Part shown: in pieces, positions 24,792 to 33,613 of the stretch | Layout: the number at the start of each line of letters is the position of its first letter | How positions within the stretch are numbered: position 1 is the first letter of the stretch | Assembly (NCBI GenBank): GCA_019429325.1 | Contig: JAHYJA010000005.1 | Coordinates: 1-45,905, forward strand | Direction: 5' to 3' | Source: Bacteroidales bacterium | Lineage (GTDB): Bacteria > Bacteroidota > Bacteroidia > Bacteroidales > VadinHA17 | DNA: 45,905 nt | Notes under the pieces: generated by a model | Seen by the model: only the letters and a program-made list of their open reading frames with translations | Told to the model about the DNA's origin: nothing | Databases searched by the model: none | Program-made: the position numbers and the translations under genes

Positions 24792-26312
24792 ATGGCAACA
24801 CCGTCAGAAAAATTAGCAGAATCACTCAGAGCGCTTAAAAAGTTGCAGGGAGATAGTGGCATTACAGCGATCAGGGCTAAAGATATCACAAGGACTCATC
24901 GTGAAAGGCTGACTGAAAATGGGTTCATACGAGAAGTAATAAAAGGATGGTATATTGTCTGCCGGCCCGGGACAGGCCCCGGGGATCCTGCGTCATGGTA
25001 CACCAATTACTGGAATTTTTGTTCAGAATACCTGAGGAGCAGATTTTCAAATAACTGGTGTCTCTCCCCTGAAGAATCAATTTCGATACATGCCGGTAAC
25101 ATGAGTATTCCTAAGCAATTACTTGTCAGGTCTCCTGAGGCTCAGAATAATCTTTTAAAACTACTATATGGAACCTCCATGTTAGAGGTCAGGTTGAGCA
25201 TTCCTGAAAAAAATGAGATTGACACATTTAAAGGTATCAATATCTATTCACTTCCGAATGCCTTGATTTCCTGCTCTGAAAGCTATTATCAGCAGTTCCC
25301 GGGTGATATCCGCACATCATTATTTCTTATAAAAGATTCTTCTGAGATACTCAGGCCACTCCTGGAAGGAGGACATTCAGCAATTGCGGGAAGACTTGCC
25401 GGAGCATTTAGAAATATAGGTAAACCAGCCATTGCAGATAATATAATCGCTTCAATGAAAGCTGCCGGATATGATGTTAGAGAAAAAGATCCATTTGAGA
25501 AAAGTGTTCCGTTATTGATATATGAAAAAGAGAGATCACCTGTTGTAATACGTATTAACGTATTATGGCGGCAGATGAGAGATACAGTTATTAAAAACTT
25601 TCCCGGGAAACCAGATATTTCAAAAAGCATAGATGAGTATTTAGAAGAAGTGGAAGAGGTTTACAAGACGGATGCTTATAATTCTCTTTCAATTGAGGGG
25701 TATAAAGTATCTCAGGAATTAATTGAAAAAGTAAGAACAGGCAATTGGAAACCTGATGAATCAGATGCAGATAAAGAACATAAAGATGCGCTGGCTGCCC
25801 GGGGTTACTGGCAAGCTTTCCAAAGTGTGAAAGAGAGTATAAGAAAAATTCTAAACGGACAAAATGCAGGAGAAGTCGTCAAGAAAGACCATGCTGATTG
25901 GTACAGGGAGTTGTTTGCACCAGGTGTTACTGCCGGTATTTTAAAGCCTTCTGATCTGGCAGGATATAGAAATGGTTCAGTTTTCATAAGTGAGTCAATG
26001 CATATCCCCGCCGACCCAGGCTCAGTCAGGGATGCTATGCCTGCATTTTTTGATCTTTTAGCAAAAGAGACGGAATCTTCTGGTAGAGCAGTTCTTGGCC
26101 ATTGGATTTTTGTTTTTCTCCATCCTTATCCTGACGGAAATGGAAGAATCGCAAGATTTCTTATGAATGCAATGCTGGCCTCCGGAGGTTATTCCTGGAT
26201 AGTAATTCCGGTTGAGAAACGGGAACTTTATATGGAATCCCTCGAGAAAGCGAGTGTGAATCAAAATATTGAACCTTTTGCTTCTTTTCTTGCAAGCCTT
26301 TTAAAGAAGTAA
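24792..26312 (+). CDS. Fic domain protein with N-terminal AbiEi-like region
   Basis: 506 aa. The C-terminal Fic domain has the full active motif HPYPDGNGRIARF (444-456; consensus HPFxxGNGR), so nucleotide transfer (AMPylation or related) onto a protein hydroxyl is expected. An S-xxx-E-G inhibitory motif, SLSIEG (298-303), lies before the active motif, as in class II Fic proteins that inhibit themselves. The first about 230 residues (GITAIRAKDITRTHRERLTE, GFIREVIKGWYIV) look like a winged-helix/AbiEi-like antitoxin region with a repressor-type fold. Toxin and restraint thus seem to be in one chain. No partner antitoxin gene is adjacent. It is flanked on both sides by gene debris. Confidence 0.88.
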   Translation: MATPSEKLAESLRALKKLQGDSGITAIRAKDITRTHRERLTENGFIREVIKGWYIVCRPGTGPGDPASWYTNYWNFCSEYLRSRFSNNWCLSPEESISIHAGNMSIPKQLLVRSPEAQNNLLKLLYGTSMLEVRLSIPEKNEIDTFKGINIYSLPNALISCSESYYQQFPGDIRTSLFLIKDSSEILRPLLEGGHSAIAGRLAGAFRNIGKPAIADNIIASMKAAGYDVREKDPFEKSVPLLIYEKERSPVVIRINVLWRQMRDTVIKNFPGKPDISKSIDEYLEEVEEVYKTDAYNSLSIEGYKVSQELIEKVRTGNWKPDESDADKEHKDALAARGYWQAFQSVKESIRKILNGQNAGEVVKKDHADWYRELFAPGVTAGILKPSDLAGYRNGSVFISESMHIPADPGSVRDAMPAFFDLLAKETESSGRAVLGHWIFVFLHPYPDGNGRIARFLMNAMLASGGYSWIVIPVEKRELYMESLEKASVNQNIEPFASFLASLLKK

Positions 26313-26410
26313 ATTTATATGCTATAGGCTCCTACACCCTGCAACCTTATTTTGAAATTATATACCAGGATACTTCGAATCTTTAACATATACGACAAAA
26401 AAATCAATAA

Positions 26411-26542
26411 GTGATTGGAGCAATAACAGGAGACATAATCGGTTCCACCTACGAATTTGATAACGCCGGCAGATACAATTTCGATCCGTTTCCGCCACGA
26501 TCAGATTTTACAGATGATACAGTCCTGAAATTGTCCGTGTAA
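26411..26542 (+). pseudogene. Head of an ADP-ribosylglycohydrolase family gene
   Basis: From GTG at 26411: VIGAITGDIIGSTYEF, then PPRSDFTDDTVLKLSV and a stop, 43 codons. IGAI.GDI.GS.YE and FTDDT are the first two conserved motifs of DraG/ADP-ribosylglycohydrolases; the Asp pair in TDDT binds one of the two Mg2+ ions. The family is usually 250-330 aa, so only the start is left. Removal of ADP-ribose next to a Fic gene could have been functionally linked, but the remnant cannot be active. Confidence 0.6.
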
Positions 26543-26558
26543 GCAGCTGGCGACAATT

Positions 26559-26669
26559 TTACAAATCTTCTGTTTTGAGATTTTTTAAATATTCCTTGTT
26601 AAAGAGAATATACTGGGCTGATGGAGATCTATTCGTCTTAATCTCATCAAGTAATATTTTTTCTGTCAT
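26559..26669 (-). pseudogene. Short remnant ORF, possibly serine-hydrolase head
   Basis: From ATG at 26669: MTEKILLDEIKTNRSPSAQY then ILFNKEYLKNLKTEDL, 36 codons. The spacing SPSAQYILFNKE resembles the first strand of beta-lactamase-type serine hydrolases (PSVQY.IFN.D), but the match is short. No SxxK motif remains. It lies between the ADP-ribosylglycohydrolase head and repeat copy 2. Confidence 0.25.
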
Positions 26670-26774
26670 ATTGATTTTGTCTTCTGTAAATCTGCAACAT
26701 GAAAAGCACTTCCGCCCCGTTCGATGAAGCCGGAAGAAATAGCGCGCGATCCCGCACTAAGGGAATCCTTTTAT

Positions 26775-26921
26775 TCCGCCTTCGCGTAAAGCTTCGGCGG
26801 ACGCGAAAAATAGGTATAATTGGCTTCGCCGAGCTCACCCCGCTGATGCGGGGTTCGGTTCCTCGGTGCTTGCACCGTTCTTTGAGTCCAGAGCTTGCTC
26901 TGGGGTTCATACCATTTGATT
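26775..26921 (+). repeat. 147-bp hairpin-rich repeat, copy 2
   Basis: No difference found from copy 1. It lies 13 nt beyond the stop of the minus-strand LmbE-like gene, so that gene's transcript would read the reverse complement (starting AATCAAATGGTATG), exactly as the CE15 gene reads copy 3. Flanking bases differ between copies outside the 147 bp, which fixes the element's ends to within one or two bases. Confidence 0.9.
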
Positions 26922-26934
26922 AAGTTAAGTCTTT

Positions 26935-27562
26935 TCAGAATGACATCGATTCCGACAGCCTTCGGAATCTTTCATAGATTTTTTCGCCTTTCTTTATTCT
27001 TTCAGCATTATTGGTCAGTTGCCTTTTGAGATTCTCCTGGTCTGGCTCCGGACCAACATATTTAAAGTTACCGGCACCAAACTGGCTCACGTACCATGCA
27101 CGGCCGCGGATCTTTTTATCGCTCACACTGGTAATATCCACTTCATAATCGGGTTCTCTAGTGTAATAGAACAGAAATTCCGTTACCGTATAGGCCTGCA
27201 GGCCTTCGGTGATCCTGTGGTGAGGAAAATAGAGGTGGTAGGCGGCTGCCCTTGCTGCATCGAGGGTCACGAAAGCTGACATGCGATGATCGGTCTTATG
27301 AGACTGCATCCATGTATCGCCGGTACCATACAAGCACCAGTTTATTACCGTTTGCCTTAAGCAGCGATAATGTTCCCATGCAACCGGCCTCATCGTCCTG
27401 GTGAGGACCAACCCACATTATCGTCTTGTTCTTCCATTGAGTAATGTCATCGGGTTTTTCCCCGGTTCTCCCGGCCTGGGGATTTGTCTGCCCTGACAGG
27501 CTTAGCGGGAGCAGGGTCATCAGGAAACATACGGAAATAATTGTTATTGCAGTAGTCTTCAT
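26935..27562 (-). pseudogene. LmbE/PIG-L family deacetylase, internally deleted and out of frame
   Basis: Two minus ORFs form one gene. 27296-27562 has a signal peptide (SLSGQ) and the metal-binding motif HQDDEAGCMGTL (family HPDDE). 26935-27411 has the second conserved motif SHKTDHRMSAF (family HPDHR) and a C-terminus ending RRLSESMSF. Between LVLVW and GTGDTWMQSHKTDHR about 80 residues found in other members are missing and the frames do not match; the junction is near 27318-27335. LmbE/PIG-L enzymes are zinc N-deacetylases of GlcNAc-type substrates. Secreted versions often sit near glycan-degradation genes, as here beside GH10. Confidence 0.78.
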
Positions 27563-27651
27563 AGCTGGTTCGTTTTTAATTAAGTGATGAAAGAATTAAA
27601 GAATACTTCAGATTACGCTTATGAAATTAAGAAGTTCGCAGAGATCATTTT

Positions 27652-28767
27652 TCACCAGAATCTGACAACCTCCCAATATGCCTTTTTGGGTTTAAGGTCC
27701 TCATCGAACAGCAAGGGGTAACATTTTCTTTCCCGCCGGTCGAGCCAGCTATGCCTGTCGGAGATATTCCAGAAGGTTACTCCGGTGATAAAATCTTTCT
27801 TTTCCCGAAACATGTCAAAAGCCGTTCTGTAAAAATCCATCTGCTTCTGCTCTCTTTCGGGAGTGAATCCCATATTGATTGTATCATTTCTCGATGCATA
27901 TATTGACACATCAAGCTCTGTTATCTGTATTTCCAGACCCAGGGAGGAGAATTTATCAATTGATTCCCTGATTTCCTGAGCGGGGGGGTTACTGATATTC
28001 CAATGACCCTGAAGACCAACGCCATGCACCGGCACCCCTTCTTCAATCAATTTCTTAAGCAGATTGTAAATTTTTTCCCGTTTTACCGGATTCTCAGTGT
28101 TATAGTCGTTATAAAAAAGCACAGCACCGGGGTCAGCTTCGTGGGCCCATTGAAAAGCCTTTGAAATGTATTCCTCACCGCATATGTTATACCACAGCGA
28201 CTCCCTGAAGATTTTTGCAGGATCCTGGTCGTCAGTTACTGCTTCATTTAAAACATCCCATGCATATATTTTCCCTTTATACCGCGTAACAACCTGTTTA
28301 ATGTGATCCTGCAACCTTGCCAGGGCTGTTTCCCTGGTAACCTGGTTCCCCTGAGAATCCTGAAACATCCATGCTCCGGTCTGGTTATGCCAGCAGAGTG
28401 TGTGACCGCGTACTTTCATTCCATATACCTGTGCAAAGTCAACAATCAGGTCCGCATGTTCCCAGAAATATCTGTTCTCTTCAGGGTGAATCGGACCCGG
28501 CTTCATAGCATTTTCAGCAGTGAGGCTGTTAAAATGTTTCCGGATCAGTTCTGCCTGATCTCCATCGAGAGAATTTGGTGCCACAGCCACTCCGACTGGA
28601 AAATATCCCATATAGAAGTCTTTCAGGCCTTTAAGGCTGTCTGATTCAATTGAAGCCTTTTCCCTGCCGCAAGCCCCGCAGCTGCTCGCTAAAACGATAA
28701 TAACACCTGATGCAACAAGCGAAATCAGGGTTATTAACCTTACTGATAAAAATTGTCTGTTTTTCAT
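27652..28767 (-). CDS. GH10 endo-beta-1,4-xylanase, lipoprotein
   Basis: 371 aa, a single GH10 (beta/alpha)8 barrel after a lipoprotein signal (IIVLASSC, Cys30). The acid/base is Glu175 in AWDVLNEAV; the nucleophile is Glu284 in QITELDVS. Substrate-binding signatures N-A-M-K (ENAMKPG), HTLCWHNQ and GVTFWNISDRHSWL are present. It cleaves internal xylosidic bonds of xylan, probably at the outer membrane or periplasm. Length and motifs are complete. The nearest neighbours are the broken LmbE gene and the SNF2 miniature, so no operon partner is evident. The CE15 esterase 5 kb away acts on the same polymer class. Confidence 0.95.
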   Translation of the reverse strand: MKNRQFLSVRLITLISLVASGVIIVLASSCGACGREKASIESDSLKGLKDFYMGYFPVGVAVAPNSLDGDQAELIRKHFNSLTAENAMKPGPIHPEENRYFWEHADLIVDFAQVYGMKVRGHTLCWHNQTGAWMFQDSQGNQVTRETALARLQDHIKQVVTRYKGKIYAWDVLNEAVTDDQDPAKIFRESLWYNICGEEYISKAFQWAHEADPGAVLFYNDYNTENPVKREKIYNLLKKLIEEGVPVHGVGLQGHWNISNPPAQEIRESIDKFSSLGLEIQITELDVSIYASRNDTINMGFTPEREQKQMDFYRTAFDMFREKKDFITGVTFWNISDRHSWLDRRERKCYPLLFDEDLKPKKAYWEVVRFW

Positions 28768-28855
28768 TCGTGTAAGTTACAAAATCTTAATTACCCGACT
28801 TTATTTTCAGCGCCGTTTTTTTAACAAGGCAGGGCTCCTTGAGTGGTGCAATCTT

Positions 28856-29099
28856 TTATCCCTGGCTCCTGCCCGGGATTTTCGGTTAATTCCTCTATGA
28901 TTCCTGAGATTTCCCCGATCTTGTTACCATGGTTTGTATTTGTGTTCAGTATATATGTTGAATCACAAACCATTCGCATACAAGTAAGATAAATGAGGAG
29001 TTGCTGTTTCTCCTCTTCACTCAGATGACCGGTTCGGATCCACGATCTGCTGCAAATTGCTTTCTTAAATGTGTTTGCCATTCTTCCACACTCATCCCG
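28856..29099 (-). pseudogene. Miniature SNF2 helicase remnant (three pieces)
   Basis: Three segments of the SNF2 gene at 30520-32811 are joined: 29044-29099 matches 32706-32761 (52/56 by eye), 28872-29043 matches 31231-31402 (about 165/172), and 28856-28880 matches the gene's end 30520-30544 (21/25), including the stop. Relative to the full gene 1303 bp and about 695 bp are missing. The second junction lies on a direct repeat, CCCGGGATT versus CCCAGGATT. The first deletion shifts the frame. It has the same orientation as the full gene, suggesting tandem duplication followed by decay, with the MATE gene now between them. Confidence 0.88.
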
Positions 29100-29199
29100 T
29101 AAACGGAACAGGCTCACAAGATGGATTGATTGTCCCGACCCTTCGGTCGCCAGAGTGATCATGCGATCCTCAGATCGCGAGATCGCAAGATTATTTCCC

Positions 29200-29207
29200 T
29201 ACCTTTG
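29200..29207 (+). promoter_or_regulatory. Candidate -7 box upstream of the MATE-like gene
   Basis: TACCTTTG matches the Bacteroidota -7 consensus TAnnTTTG exactly; no clear TTTG is seen at -33. It ends 15 nt before the GTG at 29223 and so favours that start over the track start at 29130, which would lie upstream of the promoter. Confidence 0.4.
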
Positions 29208-29222
29208 CGCTTTCCAAGAACC

Positions 29223-30515
29223 GTGGTTATTACCGAAGGACTGACATACCGCAGGATATTCCTTTTCTGGGGGCCGCTGGCACTTACATGGCTGATGATG
29301 GCCCTGGAGCAGCCAATCCTCATTGCTTTTATCGCCCGGCTGAGTGAAGCAAAATATAACCTCGCTGCCTTTGGTATAGCAGGATCGTTTGCCATGATAA
29401 TAGAAGCCCCCATAATTATGCTGATGAGCGCCTCTACAGCACTTGTCACGGGACGCCACTCCTATATAAAGCTCAAAAGATTCACGGATATTCTCAATGC
29501 AGGCATTACTGCTTTCCAGCTGATAGTTCTTTTCCCTCCGGTATTCAACTATATTGTTATCGTACTGATGGATGTGCCGGCAGAAGTGGCCAGGATTGCC
29601 CACATTGCGCTGCTTATTTTTCTTCCCTGGGCTGCATCGATAGGTTACAGGAGATTCTACCAGGGGATCCTCATCAGGAATAACCTTACGCGACGGGTAA
29701 CATACGGGACCATGGTACGCTTGTCAGTTATTGTGGTCGCCGGATTAATCCTTTATTTCGCAGGAGCCAAAGGGGCATACGTCGGAGCGGGAGCAATGTC
29801 GATAGCAGTGATCTGTGAAGCCATAGCCACCAGGTTAATGGTTTCCCGCACCCTGAAGGATCTTCATCTTAAGGAAGATACAGAGAACGGCAGCATGCGT
29901 TTAAGATCAATTGCAAAGTTTTACTATCCTCTTGCACTTACGTCAATACTGTCGCTTGGCGTGCATCCCTTTGTCACTTTCTTCCTTGGCCGGAGCTATA
30001 TGGCGCTGGAGTCGCTGGCTGTTCTTCCTGTTGTGAGTTCCCTGGTATTCATTTTCAGAAGCATGGGACTATCATACCAGGAGGTTAATATTGCCCTTAT
30101 TGGAAAGCAGAAACAGAACTACACACTGTTGAGGAATTTTGCCATCTATCTCGGAATAGCTGTTACTTTCCTGATCTCTGTTCTGGCTTTCACCCCTCTT
30201 GCCGATCTGTGGTTTATAAACATTTCCGGCCTCAGCAAGGAACTTGCTGATCTGTCGTACCTTCCGCTTAAGATAATGATCCTCCTTCCGGCACTGACGG
30301 TACTGCTGAATTTTCAGAGATCTTCCCTCATAATCAACGGGACCACGGGCCCCATCTCGGTGGCTACAGCATTGGAACTTGCCGGGATAATTGTGGTATT
30401 GCTCGTATGTGTGGTATTCCTCAACATGACCGGTGTGGTTGCAGCTTCAATTGCCTTCATGATCGGCCGGAGCATGTCGAACCTGTACCTTTGTCACATT
30501 GCTCCACGGGTGTGA
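29223..30515 (+). CDS. MATE-like multidrug/polysaccharide-type transporter
   Basis: About 430 aa of dense hydrophobic helices, around 12, in the MATE/MOP flippase superfamily pattern (RIFLFWGPLALTWLMMALEQPILIAFIARL at the start; two similar six-helix halves). The start is set at GTG 29223 (VVITEGLTYRR) because the track's first 31 codons overlap the SNF2 miniature and a candidate -7 box. The energy source (Na+/H+) and cargo are not predictable. It converges with the SNF2 gene, ending 4 bp from that gene's stop. Confidence 0.75.
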   Translation: MVITEGLTYRRIFLFWGPLALTWLMMALEQPILIAFIARLSEAKYNLAAFGIAGSFAMIIEAPIIMLMSASTALVTGRHSYIKLKRFTDILNAGITAFQLIVLFPPVFNYIVIVLMDVPAEVARIAHIALLIFLPWAASIGYRRFYQGILIRNNLTRRVTYGTMVRLSVIVVAGLILYFAGAKGAYVGAGAMSIAVICEAIATRLMVSRTLKDLHLKEDTENGSMRLRSIAKFYYPLALTSILSLGVHPFVTFFLGRSYMALESLAVLPVVSSLVFIFRSMGLSYQEVNIALIGKQKQNYTLLRNFAIYLGIAVTFLISVLAFTPLADLWFINISGLSKELADLSYLPLKIMILLPALTVLLNFQRSSLIINGTTGPISVATALELAGIIVVLLVCVVFLNMTGVVAASIAFMIGRSMSNLYLCHIAPRV

Positions 30516-30519
30516 TCGT

Positions 30520-32811
30520 TTAGCCCTGACCCCTGCCCAGGATTATGGCTGCAACAGCTCTGATGATACCTCTTAATCTTGTGAAAAATGACCCTGAAGA
30601 AGCACTTACGGTTTTTTCTGCCTTGTTCTCGGATGATTTAGTGACTTCGCTATCAAGAAGATGATTCGTTATCGACACATTTTCCCCTTCGTCACTGTTT
30701 TTTGAGTCATTTTCTTCATTCTGAAGCAGGGATTGAAGCGAAGAGTTCTTAATAAAAGATTCCGTATTGATTTCAGTCAACGCTCTGACAGAATCCATAA
30801 ATCCCTCAAGCATAACACTATCTTTTCCCTCTTCTTCTATTACTCCTGTAAAGACAGACTTTTTAAAATCGAGCAGATACAATATGCGGTGTTCAATTGT
30901 ACCCCTTGAAATAAAATTGAACACATTTATGTGTTTTTTCTGACCGAGCCTGTATATCCGTCCTATTCTCTGCTCCAGCACCGCCGGGTTCCAGGGAAGA
31001 TCCATATTAATCAATATGTTTGCAGACTGGAGGTTAACGCCAACTCCTCCTGCATCAGTTGAAAGGAATATTTTCAACTCCGGATCCTTTCCGAACCTCT
31101 CAATAATGGCGTTTCTCTGGCTTGCTGGGATATCCCCGTTCAGGTATTCAAACGAGAGGTTTCTTTTATTGAGCTCCTTTATCAACAGGTCAAACATGCG
31201 TTTCCACTGACTGAAAATTACCAGTTTGTTCCCGGGATTTTCGGTCAGTTCTTCTATGATTTCTGAGATTTCCCCGATCTTGTTACCATGGTTTGTATTT
31301 GTGTTCAGTATATATGTTGAATCACAAACCATTCGCATACAATTAAGATAAATGAGGAGTTGCTGTCTCTCCTCTTCACTGAGATGACCGGTTCGGATCC
31401 ACTTGTTTACCAATTGTGATACATGATCATAGTAACTGTTATGATCTGCCATTTGCTCCCTGGTCATTTCCACAAAGAAATTTTTGTCAACTCTGTTGGG
31501 CAGCTGGCCGGCAATTTCTTTTTTGGTTCTTCTGATCAGAATCTCCTCTAATGTTTTATTAATATTCCTAAGGTTCCTGTAACCTGTCAACTTGCCATTC
31601 TCGTCTGTTACCTGATGATTATCAAGAAATTTAAACAATGCACCCAATCTGTACCTGTCAATATACTCAACTATGGAATGGATCTCGTCTATCCTGTTTT
31701 CAAGCGGCGTTCCGGTAAGAACTATTAAGTATTCTGATCTGATTTTCTTCACCGATTGCGCGGTTTGGGTTTTCCAGTTCTTAATCCTCTGCGCTTCATC
31801 AATGATCACCAGATCCGGTTTCCAGGCATAAATAAATTCCAGATCGTTTCTGCCGGCTCCGTAGCTGATAATCTTTATGAGATCTGTTTGGGCATATAAA
31901 TCTTTCCGTTTATGAATTAATCCTTCAACAATGGTTGACGTTCTGCCTGTAAATTTCTCGATTTCACTTTTCCACTGATATTTAAGGGAAGTAGGGCAAA
32001 TAATCAGGATTTTATTAACATTCAGATGTTTATGGAATAATTCAATCGCAGCAATAGTCTGAATGGTCTTCCCCAACCCCATATCGTCAGCCAGAAGTAC
32101 CCTGCCGGTCTCGAGAATTCGTATCACCCCGTCTTTCTGATAGGGATATAAGCGGGTGTCAATAAGGTCCTCGAAGACTTGGCTATCCCTGCCCTGCGGG
32201 AAGATATCAGCAATAAGTTTCTTCCTTTCTTCTTTTTTCCGATGCTGGTCGATCAACTGAAAGATATCAGGATATACCTTTATATCCGGATCGGTGATTT
32301 TTGCCTTGTGAATGAAAGAACCCAGCTCTGATAGTTTCGCCGGGAATAAAAATCCATCATCGTCAAAAATATCCCTTTCATCTTCGAAAACAGTAACTGA
32401 ATCTGCCTTTTTCAGCCGGATTCTCCTTTCCTTTCCATAAAAGACACTCAATGAAGAATATCCATTCTTTTGGCTTGCATTTAAATACTTTTTGTATTTT
32501 TTGAATCTCTCAAAATTCAGCAGTGTATATTCTATATGCTTGCAGGTGCCCAGATTGTTAATCGTGAAATCCGGACAGTTGCAGAAATGAAAGCTTTTAA
32601 TATTGTCTCTGATGGACACCTTATAGGTATTCCCGGATTCCGGGTTAAAGACTTCAAAGTCTGAGAAATATGGATGGTTCCCGATATTCTTTATCTTGAA
32701 ACGCTGATCTGCTGCAAATTGCTTTCTCAGCTGTGTTTGCCATTCTTCCACACTCATTCCGGAAGGTTTCCGCGAGTATGACACTCTGTCTTTTTTCGAA
32801 GGTTTTTGCAT
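30520..32811 (-). CDS. SNF2 family DEAD/DEAH helicase with SWIM zinc finger
   Basis: 763 aa. The N-terminal SWIM-type zinc finger is CNCPDFTINNLGTCKH (about 75-91, CxCx(n)CxH). SNF2_N ATPase motifs are DDMGLGKTIQT (about 240-250), the DEAQ box in LVIIDEAQ (about 330-338), and LTGTPLENR. Helicase C-terminal motifs are VIFSQW, STDAGGVGVNLQSA and QRIGRIYRLGQ. The tail of about 100 residues is low-complexity and ends in a basic/hydrophobic stretch. Bacterial HepA/SNF2-type ATPases remodel protein-nucleic acid complexes; the exact role is unknown. Complete and intact. Its decayed partial duplicate lies at 28856-29099. Confidence 0.92.
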   Translation of the reverse strand: MQKPSKKDRVSYSRKPSGMSVEEWQTQLRKQFAADQRFKIKNIGNHPYFSDFEVFNPESGNTYKVSIRDNIKSFHFCNCPDFTINNLGTCKHIEYTLLNFERFKKYKKYLNASQKNGYSSLSVFYGKERRIRLKKADSVTVFEDERDIFDDDGFLFPAKLSELGSFIHKAKITDPDIKVYPDIFQLIDQHRKKEERKKLIADIFPQGRDSQVFEDLIDTRLYPYQKDGVIRILETGRVLLADDMGLGKTIQTIAAIELFHKHLNVNKILIICPTSLKYQWKSEIEKFTGRTSTIVEGLIHKRKDLYAQTDLIKIISYGAGRNDLEFIYAWKPDLVIIDEAQRIKNWKTQTAQSVKKIRSEYLIVLTGTPLENRIDEIHSIVEYIDRYRLGALFKFLDNHQVTDENGKLTGYRNLRNINKTLEEILIRRTKKEIAGQLPNRVDKNFFVEMTREQMADHNSYYDHVSQLVNKWIRTGHLSEEERQQLLIYLNCMRMVCDSTYILNTNTNHGNKIGEISEIIEELTENPGNKLVIFSQWKRMFDLLIKELNKRNLSFEYLNGDIPASQRNAIIERFGKDPELKIFLSTDAGGVGVNLQSANILINMDLPWNPAVLEQRIGRIYRLGQKKHINVFNFISRGTIEHRILYLLDFKKSVFTGVIEEEGKDSVMLEGFMDSVRALTEINTESFIKNSSLQSLLQNEENDSKNSDEGENVSITNHLLDSEVTKSSENKAEKTVSASSGSFFTRLRGIIRAVAAIILGRGQG

Positions 32812-32995
32812 GATGCCGTGATTTTTACAAAGATTAAAACAAATGGTAAGAATGAAAATTTATAAGGCTTTATTCTTTAATAAATTTTGAACACTAAACA
32901 AAGAGGATTGCACTATTTCAGAAATTCCATTTTCTCATTTTTTTTACCATACCTGTCAGCATGGATTTTCATATACTTACACAAAGGCGCAAATA

Positions 32996-33085
32996 ATGGA
33001 AATAACAGTAATTTGCCTTGCAGCATTCTTAACTGCGATCCTGACATTTTTTTCCGGATTTGGCCTGGGATCAGGAATTATTTAA
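32996..33085 (+). pseudogene. Head of a TSUP (TauE/SafE) exporter gene
   Basis: 29 codons: MEITVICLAAFLTAILTFFS then GFGLGSGII and stop. AAFLTAILTFFSGFGLG is the first membrane helix and glycine motif of the Bacteroidota-type TSUP sulfite/anion exporters (about 250 aa). Everything after the first helix is missing. It ends 10 bp before the DoxX start, so the deletion removed the body of the gene and left DoxX behind its old 5' region. Confidence 0.5.
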
Positions 33086-33095
33086 TAATCACGAT

Positions 33096-33539
33096 ATGAA
33101 GAGATTGAGTAAAGCAATAATTGTTCTTTTACACACAACCGATAATTACAGGTCGCTTATACCACGAATAATTGTCGGACTGGTCTTTATTTCTGAAGGG
33201 ATTCAGAAATTCCTTTTCCCGGAATTAGTTGGAGCAGGTAGGTTTGAAAAGATCGGTTTTTCAAATCCCGAATTCCTGGCTCTGTTTGTAGCCTCCTTTG
33301 AGATTATCTGCGGATTCATGGTCCTGACCGGATTCGTTATCCGGCTTGCATCTATTCCGCTGCTTACTATTATGGTAACTGCCATCATTACTACCAAGAT
33401 TCCCATTCTTCTGAACCGGGGTTTCTGGTCGATGGCGCACGAGTCGCGGACAGATTTCGCAATGTTGCTTCTGCTTGTTTATATGATTATTTATGGCTCA
33501 GGCAAGTGGTCGTTCGACAGGCTGTTCTCAAAACAATAA
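33096..33539 (+). CDS. DoxX family membrane protein
   Basis: 147 aa from ATG at 33096, the 13th codon of the track ORF; the earlier ATG lies inside the TSUP remnant in another frame. Four membrane helices, with the DoxX/DoxD pattern RIIVGLVFISEGIQKFLFPE, FVASFEIICGFMVLTGFVIR and the closing FAMLLLLVYMIIYGSGKWSFD. DoxX proteins in other bacteria associate with redox and sulphur metabolism; this one has no informative neighbour except the TSUP remnant, itself from a sulphur/anion exporter family. Confidence 0.88.
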   Translation: MKRLSKAIIVLLHTTDNYRSLIPRIIVGLVFISEGIQKFLFPELVGAGRFEKIGFSNPEFLALFVASFEIICGFMVLTGFVIRLASIPLLTIMVTAIITTKIPILLNRGFWSMAHESRTDFAMLLLLVYMIIYGSGKWSFDRLFSKQ

Positions 33540-33613
33540 TCTATAAATTCCGGTACTTCCAGCCGGTATTCAGTAACGAATTATTCATTAGACGGAAGAC
33601 CGAATAGGAACAA

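Noticed and set aside
28821-29162. 113-aa ORF taken as a separate small protein
   Set aside because: It is an out-of-frame reading around pieces of the SNF2 gene joined by deletions, with chance extensions at both ends.
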